In this document: one piece after another, positions 20,282 through 33,200 of the stretch
Numbering within the stretch: position 1 is the stretch's first letter
Layout: each line of letters begins with the position of its first letter
DNA from: Glossina fuscipes
Taxonomy: Eukaryota; Arthropoda; Insecta; Diptera; Glossinidae
Assembly (NCBI RefSeq): GCF_014805625.2
Contig: NW_023998453.1
Span: forward strand, 950,921-1,014,920
Reading direction: 5' to 3'
DNA length: 64,000 nt
The notes under the pieces: model-generated
Database searches by the model: none
The model's input: the letters and a program-made list of their open reading frames with translations, nothing else
Told to the model about the DNA's origin: nothing
Translations under genes and position numbers: made by a program

Positions 20282-23200
20282 TTACCAAACGCTGCATTTA
20301 TGTATTGGATTCATGGGTGAGCCAACGCGACATGAAAATTCTCTAGAAAAATCCTCGGAATTCGATACGGTACCGATGACACGAAACCTGCCCGGACTAT
20401 GAATGGCTGTGTTTAGTTTATTGCGTACCGCTTCAGGACGCATTGCGCCACACCAAACTTGACCGAAATTGAGGAAGAACAATTGAGGTCCCGTCATGTT
20501 AAGACCGGGTAAACGTTCATCGCCAATTGCGTCTGGATTTGCATCTAACCAATTTTTGTAGGCATGAAATGCTTGACGTATTCCCCCATTATCGGCTATA
20601 TTCTCACCTAAATTAGTAAATAAGCATTAACTTTACAACATTAACGAGTGCAGTGAAATATACTTTGAGTGCTTTACCTTGAGTGCTTTCACCGTTAAGA
20701 GCTATACCCACTTCACCGACCGTGTAATTGCCATATTGGGCTATAATACATCGCGCCCTCTCATCGAATCCACGTATCGCCGAATCTGACCACCATTTGT
20801 GAATGCTGCCATTACGATCAAATAAACGCCCTTTGTCATCGAAGCCATGGGTTAACTCATGGCCTATAACGACACCAATGCCACCGAAATTCAACGATCT
20901 GGGGAAATGACGATGATAAAAAGGTGGCTGCAAAATTCCAGCCGGAAACATTATCTGATTTTTATTGCGACTATAATATGCATTTACAATGGCCGGTGCT
21001 GTTTGCCAAGTCGTTTTATTGACCGGTTCATTTAATTTGCTTTGCTCAGTTTTCGTGGTATGCAATAAAACATTGATTGTATTTTCAAAATACTTATCTG
21101 CATCAATTTCGATGCCAGCGTATTTTTCATTTAAGTCATCTGGATTTAAAATAAAATCAGGATAACCGATTTTCAATGACATGGCATTAACTTTTAATTC
21201 GGCTAAATATTTTGTGTTGCCATCTAACCAATCTGTCGTTTTCAATATCTCGCGAAAGGCTTGTTGCAGCTCATGCGTCATTTTCAAGGTATCCTTTTTA
21301 CTATTCTCATCGAAATATTTGCGCACAAACATTGAACCCAACGCCATGCCCATGTTAGTATTCACTTGAGATATACATACTTTCCAGCGTGATGGTGATT
21401 CCTCGCGTCCGAATAAAGCATGATAGAATGTTTGTTTCGTATCATCGAACCGATCATCCACATTGTTAATGCGATGCCGTATAAAACGCCACATTAGATA
21501 ATTGGCTATGGTCATTGATTCCGTTTCTCTTAACAAGTTAACCAAATCCTTCATATAATCGATAGCGTAGATAACAATTTGTTCTTGTTCATTGACATTA
21601 CGATCTTGTAAAATGTTTAGGTAACGCAGCCAATCTATTTCAGGTACAATACCACGCAATTCACTCAGTGTCATGCGTTTATATAATTTTGTGACATTTA
21701 AGCGTTTTTCCGCAGGTGCTGTAATGGATGCCAAACGCGTTTCGAAATCAATTAAATCGGCAGCTGCTTTTAAAGCCACTACCTTCGGTGCACCCAATTT
21801 ATGCATAACATCGCACGTGAAACGTTGATAGGCATGTAAATATTTCGCATTTACATTTTGCAAGTAATATTCACGAGTAGGTAAACCCAAATTGGTCTGA
21901 TCGAATTGTATTATGTTTTCATCGGAATTTTTGATATCCGGACCTACCCATTGAACTATGAGAATATCATTGTTATAACGTCTCAGTTGGGCAGTGAGAT
22001 TTAACCAATCGAATTGCTGACTATTCCAATTAGCATCTAAAACCGGCCAACCGCCTAAATTGTGGATAAGTTCGATTAGCGGTTGTATACCTCTCTTCTC
22101 TAGCAATTTAATATTAGTACAGGATTGATATAAATTCCTAGCCTTGGCTTGGGCATCGGTTTTTTTTTCACTGCTATACACTTTGTGATGGCTACCAGAT
22201 TTGACCGGTACATGATGTTTATGATGAGGTATAGTATGCGAAATAGTTTTCACTTGACCTGCTTGCGGGCTCGTGCTTGCTTCGCTATCTATAGACGTTT
22301 CCACGCGTTTCCTTCTTGTGCCGGTTGTCTCAGTGGCAAGTCTTAAATTGTGACGTCGATATCTCAATAAGATGCGGCTAAGTATTGCTCGCTTTCCAAC
22401 AATATGTCGACGTACTTTCTGCTTTTTAAGCTCATCGTTAAGATCAGAATTTACACTTTTTACAATATCGGCTTCGATATCGTCATCGGGTTCATAATTG
22501 TTACCCCCAATATGTGTGATTTTTTTTAAATGTGCTCGTGGCTCGTCATGGGGCCTTTGTTCTAACAGCTCCTTCAAAACCACATCCAAATTCTCGCGTA
22601 ACATTTCAAATGTATCGAAACCTGCTTTATCTTTCGGTATTGGATGATGTTTCTCCCAATTACCACACGCATACTTGTAAAAATCCTGGCATGGCTCTAT
22701 TTCTGTATCCATATATTTCAACATAGTACGAGCTTGAGCTTCGCGAATGCTTTCTTTAGTGCCTTGTTCGTTCCAAAACGATTGCAATGATGACATGGAC
22801 TCAATATAAGGTATATCCTCTTCATGTAAACTTGAATCGTTTGTAACTTCGGTAACACTGTCCGTATCACTTTGGGAAGTTCTATCGCGTCTTAAACGTT
22901 TGCGTGCGTAGCTTTGTAGAAATTCATTTATATCAAAAAATTCGGGTGCGTAAAATTGATCACTGTTACTTAAGTTCTCCAAACATTCACGCGGAATTGC
23001 AGTGGTATCGCGCGGCAAGAACGAAGTGCGAGCATCTCTCATTATATCACGATCTTCGACATCAATTGTTTCACTTAGGCCAAATTTAAATGATATGCAA
23101 CGTCTTATACGTTCAAGTTCTTCCAATCTCTCCCTCTCCGAAGATATTAATAACTCTTCGTCGAGTATATCCTGCAGTGTATCACTGTCGACTAAATTGT

Positions 23201-23615
23201 CATAGTCGTCGAGAAAGATGGGTTCTTGATTTAATTTCTGTTGAAATTTTTTTTGCTGACGCAACTGTAACGCCAACAGCATGCCATCCATACGCATTAA
23301 TAGTACGAGTACTAAAGTTATGGGTAACATTATTACTGGAAGTACAATTAAAATTTTACAACATGTTAAGCCCGGGCACCATTGCAAACGACCGGTTTGC
23401 GCGTTCACGCCTAAACCCAATTTAGATTTACTAGAACCTATACCGTTATAACGTTGGTAATCATTGCATTGATTTTGATGCTGCGTAGCTGCCAAAGACC
23501 TTGAAGTGTAACTAATTGAATTGTTATGCACTTGAACTAAGGGATAGGTATGAGTTTTTTGCTTTCGATTGCAAAAATTTATGGGCTCCTCATTAATAAT
23601 AACCCCATCAGCCAT
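20282..23615 (-). CDS. Neprilysin-family M13 zinc metallopeptidase, type II membrane protein
   Basis: Ectopeptidase that would cleave peptides outside the cell. Exons 23615-20678 and 20607-20282 join as CAA G|GT across a 70-nt intron, giving 1087 residues. A cytoplasmic N-terminus of about 85 residues is followed by a membrane anchor (about 86-109, [19 protein letters not shown]). Next are a 190-residue stalk, the M13 N-domain from about 300 ([12 protein letters not shown]), NAYY at 878, zinc motif HELTH at 919-923, third zinc ligand and helper in ENIADNGG (E981, D985), and the terminal CxxW (CSVW). All catalytic residues are present. It is longer than the roughly 750 residues usual for the family, because of the stalk and a basic/His-rich insertion at about 353-486. 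MADGV is taken as start; an in-frame ATG at 23744 would add 43 residues. The family is certain, the orthologue is not. Confidence 0.95.
20608..20677 (-). other. 70-nt intron before the last neprilysin-family exon
   Basis: Donor CAAG|GTAAAG, acceptor AAATTTAG|GTGAG. Removing it joins NGESTQ to GENIADNGG, the third zinc-ligand motif. The frame then continues to the expected C-terminal CSVW and stop. Confidence 0.93.
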
Positions 23616-23855
23616 AACGTAAATAACATAAATATTTGTTCGCTTTATTTTGCCCAAAGAAGAATGAATAAACACGTCCCTCTGTTTTTGCGTTTTTAGA
23701 AATATATCTATTTGATGGCCGATGAAATGAATTCGAGCTTTCAATTGAGACCAATTGAATTTTTTTATTTTTTTTTTTATTTTTTTTGTTGCAATATAAA
23801 AACTGAAAGTAAAATTTTCACAATTTTCCCGTTTATTTCTTTTCTTTTTCCTTTT

Positions 23856-23889
<34 letters not shown>

Positions 23890-25999
23890 ACCGCTTTAGC
23901 TTGTTTGAAGAGGCCGCTTAAAATGTACTGAAAGTGATCATTTTGCGATCAGCTTCTGTGCCTGTAGCTTCTGTAGCTCTAAACCTCTGAGATTTTTTTA
24001 TTTATTTATTTGTTTTTTTTATTTTTTTTTTATTTTTATGTGAAAGACATCTTCATTCATTAGAATGAATAGTAGAGATTTGTCAATTAAATTGCATGAA
24101 ATGAGAGAGTATAGGGAATGAGTGGTAAGCCGAAAGAGAGCAAAAAAAGGGTGGGCGAGAGAAGAACAGTGAAAGGGAAAGGAAAAAAGAGAGACTTGTT
24201 TAAATATAGTAGACAGTAATGAAAAGTGATTGTTTGTCAAAAAGCGAAATAATTTAGGACACAATTGCTCTCGTAGCATATCTACTCTACTGTAAGTTGA
24301 CTTACATGATCAGATAAGAAATCAAAATAAAATTTAAATGATTAAGATGATAAACATATCATAGGTTTTTTAATAGGTCTACTTATGAAAAGAACCGCTA
24401 TCTAAATCGGATAACTACCAATTTTTCTATCCTCTGAACTTTTACCCTCTTATTTATAATTATAATTAATAAGCAAGCATTGGAGGATAATAGCAAATGT
24501 TCTCTCCGTTCGAAAATGTGATAAACATTTTTGTATTTTTGCATGAAAATACGATTTACATTTAGCTTACGTATCATGTAGAGTAACACTTACCAGGTAA
24601 AATAATATGTAGTAATAATAATGAGATATAATATTACTGATAATAACCATAAATGTGTTGTTGATGTTATAGAACAAGTTTACGTTTCTTTCACTACCTT
24701 TGGTGTAGAACATTTGCCTTACAGTTACCAACAATTTCCATTGAAAGGTTTTCTATGACCAAACAGATTTCTTTTCAAATTATTTAGACAAATTCATTTT
24801 TTCTAATCGATTACTTTATTACTATCGCGAACTCGGAGCAATCACTTAGTTGAAAATAAAAAAAACTTCTCTCAACAAAATTCTGCATTAACTCCTTATA
24901 TACTTTTCTCGTATAATGAGTTTCCCAAAGGAAGTGAAGTGTTCGGAAAAGTTGTCCAATCCGAACCACTTTCAATAGCCTCCGTCCTTGGATTAAAATA
25001 TCACAAAAATTTCGATCTGTAGATTAATAAGCAAAGAATACATGGGTAGACATTAGACGGACCGACAGACAGACAGGCTGATATTGGCCGGTCTATCGCA
25101 AATCCTACTCTCGCAAAAACTTAATGTATCTTGCTCTGCAACTGGTGTAAGACAGAGAAGAAATTTAAAATAACTGTTTAACGAAGAAGCTTTTTTCAGT
25201 GTGCTTTCGTGTGGGCAGAAGAATGCAGAACCGATATTTCGGATATTTCCGTATGTTTTGTTCAATCTTGCTGCCTCTCATAATGCACTCAATTTTTCTA
25301 TATATGCAGAACAGCGGCCGCCGAAGGTCATACTAAAACTATGTCCGCACTTGCCGTTCCAAATACAGCACAATGTAGTGCAGTCAATCTTTCTCAATAT
25401 TTGAGCGGCATGGGGTGTCGGATTACTCTTCCGTAGCAATCTACTTTATGTGAATAATAACCAAAAGTAGTTGGAAGGGGAAAACGCATCATGCTAAATT
25501 TGTCCGCTTCTCGGTAAACAGACTGGCTACCACGAATACACGGATTAGTTTTTTTCTTAACAGTCTTTTCCATTATTCCGTACACCTATAGGGAGTATTT
25601 CTTATATCTTCTCTAACCTATACCTACAGGAAATAATCCTTTGTTTAATATCTATTAAGTAAAAGGTCCTAAAAATAGGTAGATGTCGGGGGCTAGGGGA
25701 ACTAGCGGTCTAATTTTATTAGACTTGCTTTTGTAATTTTCAAACAATCGGAAGGTCTGAATTTCGTATGTTGATTAAACGTTGCTGTTTGGTGGGAAAG
25801 GATATCGTTCATAATCAGCATTGTCTTGGAAGACCGGCAGACGAAGCTGCACAAAATACCTGACAACTTAATGATACCAGAGAGCAGCATATTTAATGTT
25901 CCGCATTAATGTTTGTCCAAGAGGAAGGTCGGCTTGAACTAGGTACCGCGCTTGTTCAATTTTGACAACAACGTGTTGTTGATTCAGGTTTTTTCTTTT
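23616..25999. other. Upstream of the neprilysin-family gene
   Basis: AT-rich. Long poly-T runs at 23760-23790 and 23849-23885 would be A-rich leader or promoter DNA on the gene's strand. ATTT repeats occur near 23995-24036. A decayed repeat core with GACGGACCGACAGACAGACAGG lies at 25057-25078. No promoter element or exon could be assigned with confidence. Confidence 0.5.
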
Positions 26000-26185
26000 C
26001 GATATGACCGATTACTCAAGGCATGTCCTTTATTCGCGTAACGCGGAGACGGTCAAAAAGAAGTGAGGAAAGAGAAAGAAAGAAAGCAGCGATGTGGTGG
26101 CGGGAGCCTAATGGATGCGTGCCCAATTGAAAGTTGTTATGCCTTTACTGACTGAGCCCTCGATGGTGCTTAGCCACATCAAATC
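26000..26185 (+). repeat. Dispersed repeat, copy 1 of a diverged pair (with 52855-53040)
   Basis: Shares TTACTCAAGGCATGTC, then a GA-rich block, GGATGCGTG and TTATGCCTTTACTGACTG with the region at 52855 (there ATCACTCAAGGCATGTC, GGGTGCGTG, TTACGCCTCTACTGGCTG), in the same order and spacing. It lies directly before the LINE remnant and could be part of it. Confidence 0.6.
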
Positions 26186-26215
26186 ACAAATTCGACCTCG
26201 ATTCCGTATTCTGTC

Positions 26216-26845
26216 ATTTCAGATAGAGACGTATTGCAACATTTAAGGTCATTTAAACGCAGTTGCGCGCTTGGTCTTGATGGCATTCCATCATGTGTAC
26301 TCAAGTCATGCTCTGAGGAATTATGTGCTGTTGTCTCAAAGATTTTCAACCTTTCTTTGAGAATGGATGCTTCCCCCTCCCCATTAGAAGAGCAACTTCC
26401 CTATCCCGATTTGCAAAAGTGGGAGCAGATATTTGGTTGAGAACTACACAGGTATTGTTGTTGTATTTCTTACCTAAATTGCTTTCACTGTCAAATCCTA
26501 TATTTCTCCATTTAAGCATGCCTTCCTAAAAGACATATCAACCGTTACGAATCTCTTAGCTTTTACTTGTCATGTTAACAGGTTTGCAAGACTTTTTCTA
26601 GTGGCTTTCGCACGGAAATAATATGAACTGATTTTAGTAAACCGTTTAACTTGGTTAGCCATAAATTATTGATCTTTTAACTACAGACCTCTGGCTTTCC
26701 AAGTACCCCTTAAGATAGCCATTTAGGACCCTTTCTGTTTTTCTTGTACATCAACGATCTCTCTTCGGAGTTCAAGTCCAGTCATATCTTAATGCACGCT
26801 GACGATGTTAAACTGTTTTCTTCTTTTTCTTTGCTCACGGGGCGA
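26216..26845 (+). pseudogene. Broken LINE (non-LTR retrotransposon) reverse transcriptase
   Basis: RT motifs appear in order but spread over several frames: LRSFKRSCALGLDGIPSCVL (GxDGIP block), then HAFLKDISTVTNLLAFTCHV, TDFSKPFNLVSHKLLI, and SHLGPFLFFLYINDL followed by HADDVKLF. The last is the YADD-type catalytic box with His in place of Tyr. Stops and frameshifts separate them, and no endonuclease or 5' end was seen. The block order fits jockey-like LINEs. It is certainly inactive. Confidence 0.85.
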
Positions 26846-27244
26846 CTTGCTGACGAAGAATTCGCTATATTTTATAATTTCCGAAGAAAATGTTATGCTC
26901 GGTTGGTCAATCGTCAATAAAGTCGAAACAATTGAGGAGGACTGGGACGTTTTATCTTCGCAACTGAACCAGGATCAAAAAGACAAATTCAAACAATTTG
27001 CAGACGGCGTGATACAATGTAACGCATTATGTAGATGTACTACACAAAGTAAGGGACCGAATTTCCAATGATTAATTGAAGAAATTGATAAGTACGATAA
27101 TAACGTAAGAAAAAAAAGAGGTCGTGTTCGGAGATGAACGAAGTTGCACAAACCATTGCAAAGGCAGAAATGTTGTCAAATAAGGTTTGCGGGATTGGAA
27201 AAGAATCCGATTTGGTCGAACTGTTGATCAATTAAAGCGATAAA
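26846..27244 (+). other. Short unrecognised open stretch after the LINE remnant
   Basis: A frame at 26805-27071 contains VETIEEDWDVLSSQLNQDQK and KFKQFADGVIQC, with the charged composition of real protein, and another frame at about 27110-27200 carries more. I do not recognise it. It may be a second transposon fragment or part of a broken gene. Confidence 0.25.
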
Positions 27245-30200
27245 AGAGCTTAATAAAGGTAAAGTGTTCGGCCTTGGTTAATAAGAAGGGTATAGTCTTC
27301 TATCCTGACTTTCCCTTACCACGTACTTCTTTAGAAAGTCGGAAAAATGCGAGAAAATGGGTTGGAAAGTATTGTGCCATACTCTCTTCTAGACCCCAAC
27401 TCGTTTCTTTCAATTATCGCTTCTTTTGCTCTCCGCGGAACTCTCTTAATGGTACACAGTTAACTTCAAAGGAAGTTTCTGCGAATTATTTTGTTCAGTT
27501 TTTGTGTAATTTTTTTTATATAAGAAACGATAAAAAGTTGTCGAGAAAATTGTTATACGTGTTTGTGTGTATCTAGACTTATTCCAATCTGAAATCTGTG
27601 CTCAGTATGTGCATAGCTGCAATGAAATTCGTCATTTGCTTAGCCTTTGCTATGTTAAATTTGGTAATGGGCGTAATCCCTTTATAAATACGTATGAAAC
27701 GGGTAAAGAAATGATATGAATTTTTTTTTATATAACCAATAACTTATAATATTCAAGGCAAGTATTATTTATCGAAGCCATTTAAGACTTTGCTAGGTGT
27801 TGCTGTTAATCGGATTACTTATAAAAAAAAAAAGAAGCTAATCAAGGCAAGAAATATGCAGATTTTCGTTCAATACGATTAGAATGTTTTTAAGCAATTT
27901 TCGATGTTGAACAAACATACATTTCCCCGTATCTTTATTAAGGGTTCTTAGACAATCATTTTACAATGCTTGCGATTTGAAGGAATAATTAATTGCATTA
28001 AATGTAATTTAAAAAATTTCTTCTTCTCTTTTCTTTTACTAAAAAAAAAAAAAAAAAAATAGAAAAACAAAATAATTTAGGTCATAATTCAATTATAGAT
28101 GTAATTGGTTTAAGGTTAACGAAATTTGCATATCAATATTATCGTCATAGTAAAATGTCAGTAAAAATGTTTATGCATATGTAGATATGTAAACATATGT
28201 CTATGTATGATGATGACGATAATGTTTAAAATAAAAATTTACGAAAGACAAATCTGTAAAATGCTTTAATTAAAAAAAAGAAAAAAAAAAAAATTACATT
28301 TAAGCAAAGTCGACTACTCAATACCCTGCAGTATTACGCTTCAATTTTGTCAAAAAATATATACATAAAATTATAACTTATTGCTAAGAAGGATTCTCTT
28401 TGACGAGAAGCTTTATATTCGAAAAAGTTATTTAGTCAGACAAATCATTAGTTTTGTATTAGAAAGTAAATCTTGTTGTTGTGCAAAGATTTTATTTTGT
28501 AAGAATAGCTACATGGTAGGATATTTGTCTTAGGGGCAGGTATTATGCTCAAATATTATTTTTCCCCTATTCTTGTCAAAGTATATTAAAAAATATATGG
28601 AATGTGATCGTAACATTGTTGTAATACAATCCATTTTCAATACGAGTCGTCCTTGGAACAATACATGTCAAATGACAAAAACAAGCAAACAAATTTTATG
28701 AAAACATTTCCTATAAATTGAATAGAAGAACACATGGACAGACGTCTAAAGGACTAACGGGCTTAACGGGCTGATGGACAGACAAGCTTAAAATGGTTTC
28801 CAAAATGATTCTGATTCGATTGCTAGAATAAAATGTAAAGTTTATCTTAAGTCCTTCGCATGCGTTGGACAAGCTAATATACTGGGTGACGGCAATTGTT
28901 GTAGAGTGTAAGAATTAAAAGCAAGTAACAAGCAAACAAACAAGGGTACGATTTAATGCGAATATTGAGCACTCACCAGTCAATATATATATATATATAT
29001 ATAGGACTGACCAAGAACACTACGGTTGGACAAAAAGGTCAGTTACTTTCACTGGCCTTATTGCATGCATGCTGATTAGATTTAAACAGCCGGCTGTCAA
29101 ATAACGCGGAAGGGCATGATTTATTATTGTCACTTGTAGTTTCTTAAAGTTGAGGGACAAAGGTCGTCACGACAACAGAAAGGGTTATGTATATTATCTT
29201 AATATTTCACGGATGCATTTGTTTCGATGCTGCAAAAAGGTTGATAAAATTAGTATGCACTCTTCACCTCTACGCTCGTGGGTATAAAAACATTTCGACA
29301 CTAGTAATAACAATAATAAAACACACACATTCTAATTCCATTCAAACATATATACAACTATGTACGCTTCACACAAAACACAGAGATAGATGCTCGTCAG
29401 TGCATAGTTTTTTAGTCAGTAGTATAGTTTTTGTTAAACTCTAAATGTGTGCATATCTGTAAGAATTGTATGTATTTGTAGATGAAGGCATTTATATGAA
29501 ATTCACATAATAATAATAATAATTTTAAATGACAGTGACATTACAACTCAACTAAAATATGTACAATAGTTATACATATGTAATCTCGTATGTATGTAAA
29601 ACTTTTGCCGTTTAAAGAGAGACGATGTAACCGTTAAACGCTGGCTAACAAAAGTTTGAGAAATAATAATCAAACAAATCACGTGTTAAGTAAGCGTTGA
29701 AAATTTTTAAGAGATGGTTGGGTGTTCTTTAATTTATTTAAAATAATTCAATCAAGATCTATTATAAATAAGAATATATCTATATATATAGATATATTTT
29801 ATATAAATGCATTTACACATAAATATAAATACCTACATATATATATATATATCTTTGCATTTGTATAAATGTGTTCCTGTATATATAAAATATGCGCAAC
29901 TAAGTTTCATCTATGGCTGGGGCCAATCACATGCGTGGTGGTCGTGCATGACTGATGTTCGGTTTTTTCTATACCTTGGACATCTATCAATAATAATCAG
30001 TCGTAGCATAAACACATATTGCAACGTGTAAACTTTTCCTTCGTATAACAAAAATATCGATTTTTGCAATAAAGACAATAACGGGCCGTTTGCGGGAAAA
30101 TTTGCTTTTCTGCTCTAACTCGAAAAACAAGAAAAACTGTAGTTCGTTCATGCAGTTTGCTAAATTCTATGGATGAGGCCTGCGACGGACATGGACCTAT

Positions 30201-33200
30201 TATCGATAATCACCTGGAAAAAATAGTCGACATTGGAAACAAGGGCGACGTCGGATGATACGCCAGGTTACACGCCAAGATATTTGTAAACACTTCCGGA
30301 TTGCAAGTCTGATCCCACAAAAAAAAAAATAAAGTGAATGCTGCATGAGTTGCGTAAGCGAGAGAATCGATGCACAAGGACAAGGATAAGGAATTTTCGG
30401 AATTTTATCTTTGCGGCCTGAGAAAAAGGTTTCCATGCGTCGAAATGTTACTCTCAAAGAGGGGTCGATATATCTTTTAATTCCGATTAAAAAATTATGC
30501 AAAACATCAATATTGGCGAAAATTATAGCAGCCCCCTTCTGGACGATTCACTTGAACGCGATGTATTGTTGGTCGCCAGTACCAGCAACAACCGACGTCA
30601 TTAATACGAAAACCGGGAGCAAGGACACGTGATATTTTAGTTTATGGTATCACATAATGAAGTTCCGTGTCCTATGACAAAATTTACCCAGGAAACGTTA
30701 GCGTCGTCAATCTTCTGGCCCTTACGATCAGTATATACCGTTCCTATTAACATTATGCAGTGCCGTTAATTCATTGCCTTCTTGCTCAGCTTATCATTTA
30801 TTATTGCGACGATGCTCATAAAATAGATCCTTTTGGGCATATCCTCAAACGACCAGTTTCATAGGCTATAGAAGTGCTGAGTATTATCAAAAATACTCCT
30901 AATTGATGCATGCAACGCCGTCCTCGACACTCCTGCACAGAATATATAAAAAATTGTGGCGCATAATTCATAGCAGAGGTCGCTGTAAATTTCATGAGGG
31001 CACACCATCAACAACCAAACATACAACAAACTTATAAAATATATTAAATATTGATCTAAATGTATTACAGCAGTGGCTTCTTTCTCCTACTATTTTCACA
31101 CGATTGCGACATTGGACGGACTACAAGCAAAAAAGAAACAAAAAAAATCCTAAAAGAACTTAATATGTAAGTCATTCTTTTGGGAAAGCACGCAGTTTAA
31201 AAAAAAAAAAAAATTCGCTGATAAGAATCCGCTGAGTCACTAATAAATATATGCATTTTTTTGTGTTTTATCTTTTCTTTAACAAATGATTTTTCGGCCG
31301 AAGGAAATTTGATTTTCTTTTGTTGGAATTACCATTGCTTGTATGCGCCCGCTGTGCTTATGCTGTAGTGGTTTCGGCAACTTGACTGGCAGCGAAAGAG
31401 TTATATGTGTTTATTTAATTTTTTTTTTTGTCACCAATCGAAGAGTGAAATATTTTAAATTCTCAAGAAAAAAATGTTCAAAAAATTTACTAACGGTTTC
31501 CTTTAAGGTAATCACAATCAGATTAAGCACTGAACGCGCTCTTGTAAGTCAGTGGAATTACTGCCGTTCTTCTAATTGGTATTTCATATTCTTTTTACTT
31601 ATCGTCTTTTAACAATCGTTGTATTTCTCCACGCATGTTCATATTTCGCGGATATGTCTTTAGGGAGCAAAACACAACCAACGCTATCACATTCAGTTGT
31701 TTTGTTATGCTAAGTCATCTTCACTTCACAACGAGATGTTTTGCTAGACTTATGCGTGTAAGCTTTTTATTCCTTTTTTTTTTTTTTTTTTTAAAATAGG
31801 AAAAATAAAAAAAAAAAAAAAAAAAAATAAATAAAAAAATTCACAAATAAATTCAATTTTTTTTTATTTTAACTTTCTTTACAAATGTGTCACGTGAGTC
31901 TTTTTCTTTAGAAGGAAATTATTTTTTGAAATTTTTGCTTTAAATATTTTTTTTGGCCTAAGTAGTTATGTAGTTTTTTTGGCTTAGTTTTTATAAAATT
32001 ATAAAAATAAGGGAAGAGATAATATTGTATCCGATTCAGCTGACTCCAAGACGCTATGTATAGAGTTATGCTACCAGAGATATAGAATATGTTTGCGGAA
32101 AGTTTTCTATGGGAATATGACTTAGATGTTTTGATGAGAACAGACACGCGTGTAACGTTAATTATCGAAAATTAAGATAAGGTTTTAAGATTATCATTGT
32201 ACCTAGAATAGGCAGATACAGGCAGTGGCATATAGCTGCATGAAGTGTTAAAGCAGTAAATCTGCTTTCAACGGGCAAACTTGGCTAAATGATGCGAGAC
32301 TTATTTCCATACATTATCAGCGTTAGATGAAAATAATATCAAGTGTGGGATAATAAGTATTTAGCGCTGTTGTGAAGCGACTCTTCGTCAGCATTTATCA
32401 AATGGTGTCTTGCCCATGTGAAAGTATGGCCCTTAAGCGTGATGCAATAATATAGCTATCACGCAGAAGCCCATACACCACAGGGGAGGAGGATTTGGGA
32501 AGTGTAGCCAAGTTGAGTTCTTTGGCAAAAAGAAGAGATAAAAAGCTCGGACAATGCCCTTTTTTCTCCTATACAATAACGCAAGCAGGTTTATTCAGCA
32601 TTATTCTCCCTGATTAACTCTAACCAAAGTGCAACAAAGTTAAAGAGAAATATTCTTATAGCCATTGTCATGCGGAGGGGTTCTTCTTAGGAATACAAAC
32701 TCCTAACCAAACCAATGAAATCATCTCTGACGAACGTTGCCAACAACGATAAACGTAAGTTAGCTGACCAATATAAAGATAATGCGAAAAGTCATTTTAA
32801 GTGGACTTTTCTATATGGCAAGGCTCGGATACATTCATTCTTCCGATTAGTACCTTTTCCACCGTTAACCGTTGGTTAATTGTCTGATTGAGTTACACTG
32901 CGAAGACGGATCACATGTCCACAAGCTTGATAAAGATTAAGCAGAAGGCAGGAAATAAAAGCAAAATAACGGTAAAATCTACCACACATACAGATGCTAC
33001 AGTTATCTTAAAGACCGTTACAATTTTTATAGTGCGCACAGTCGTTATGAGCATTGCCGCAAACGATACGTATACGTAGACCATAGTTGTTGTTTTTATT
33101 TCTTATCCATTTATCCATTTAGAGCGTTAACTCCGCAACTAACTTTAATAGTTAATTTTTAACTTAATTAAATAAGTTTATTAAAACAACAACAACAACA

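Noticed and set aside
22149..23425. Several plus-strand frames of 60-110 codons
   Set aside because: All lie opposite the long neprilysin-family exon and show no domains.
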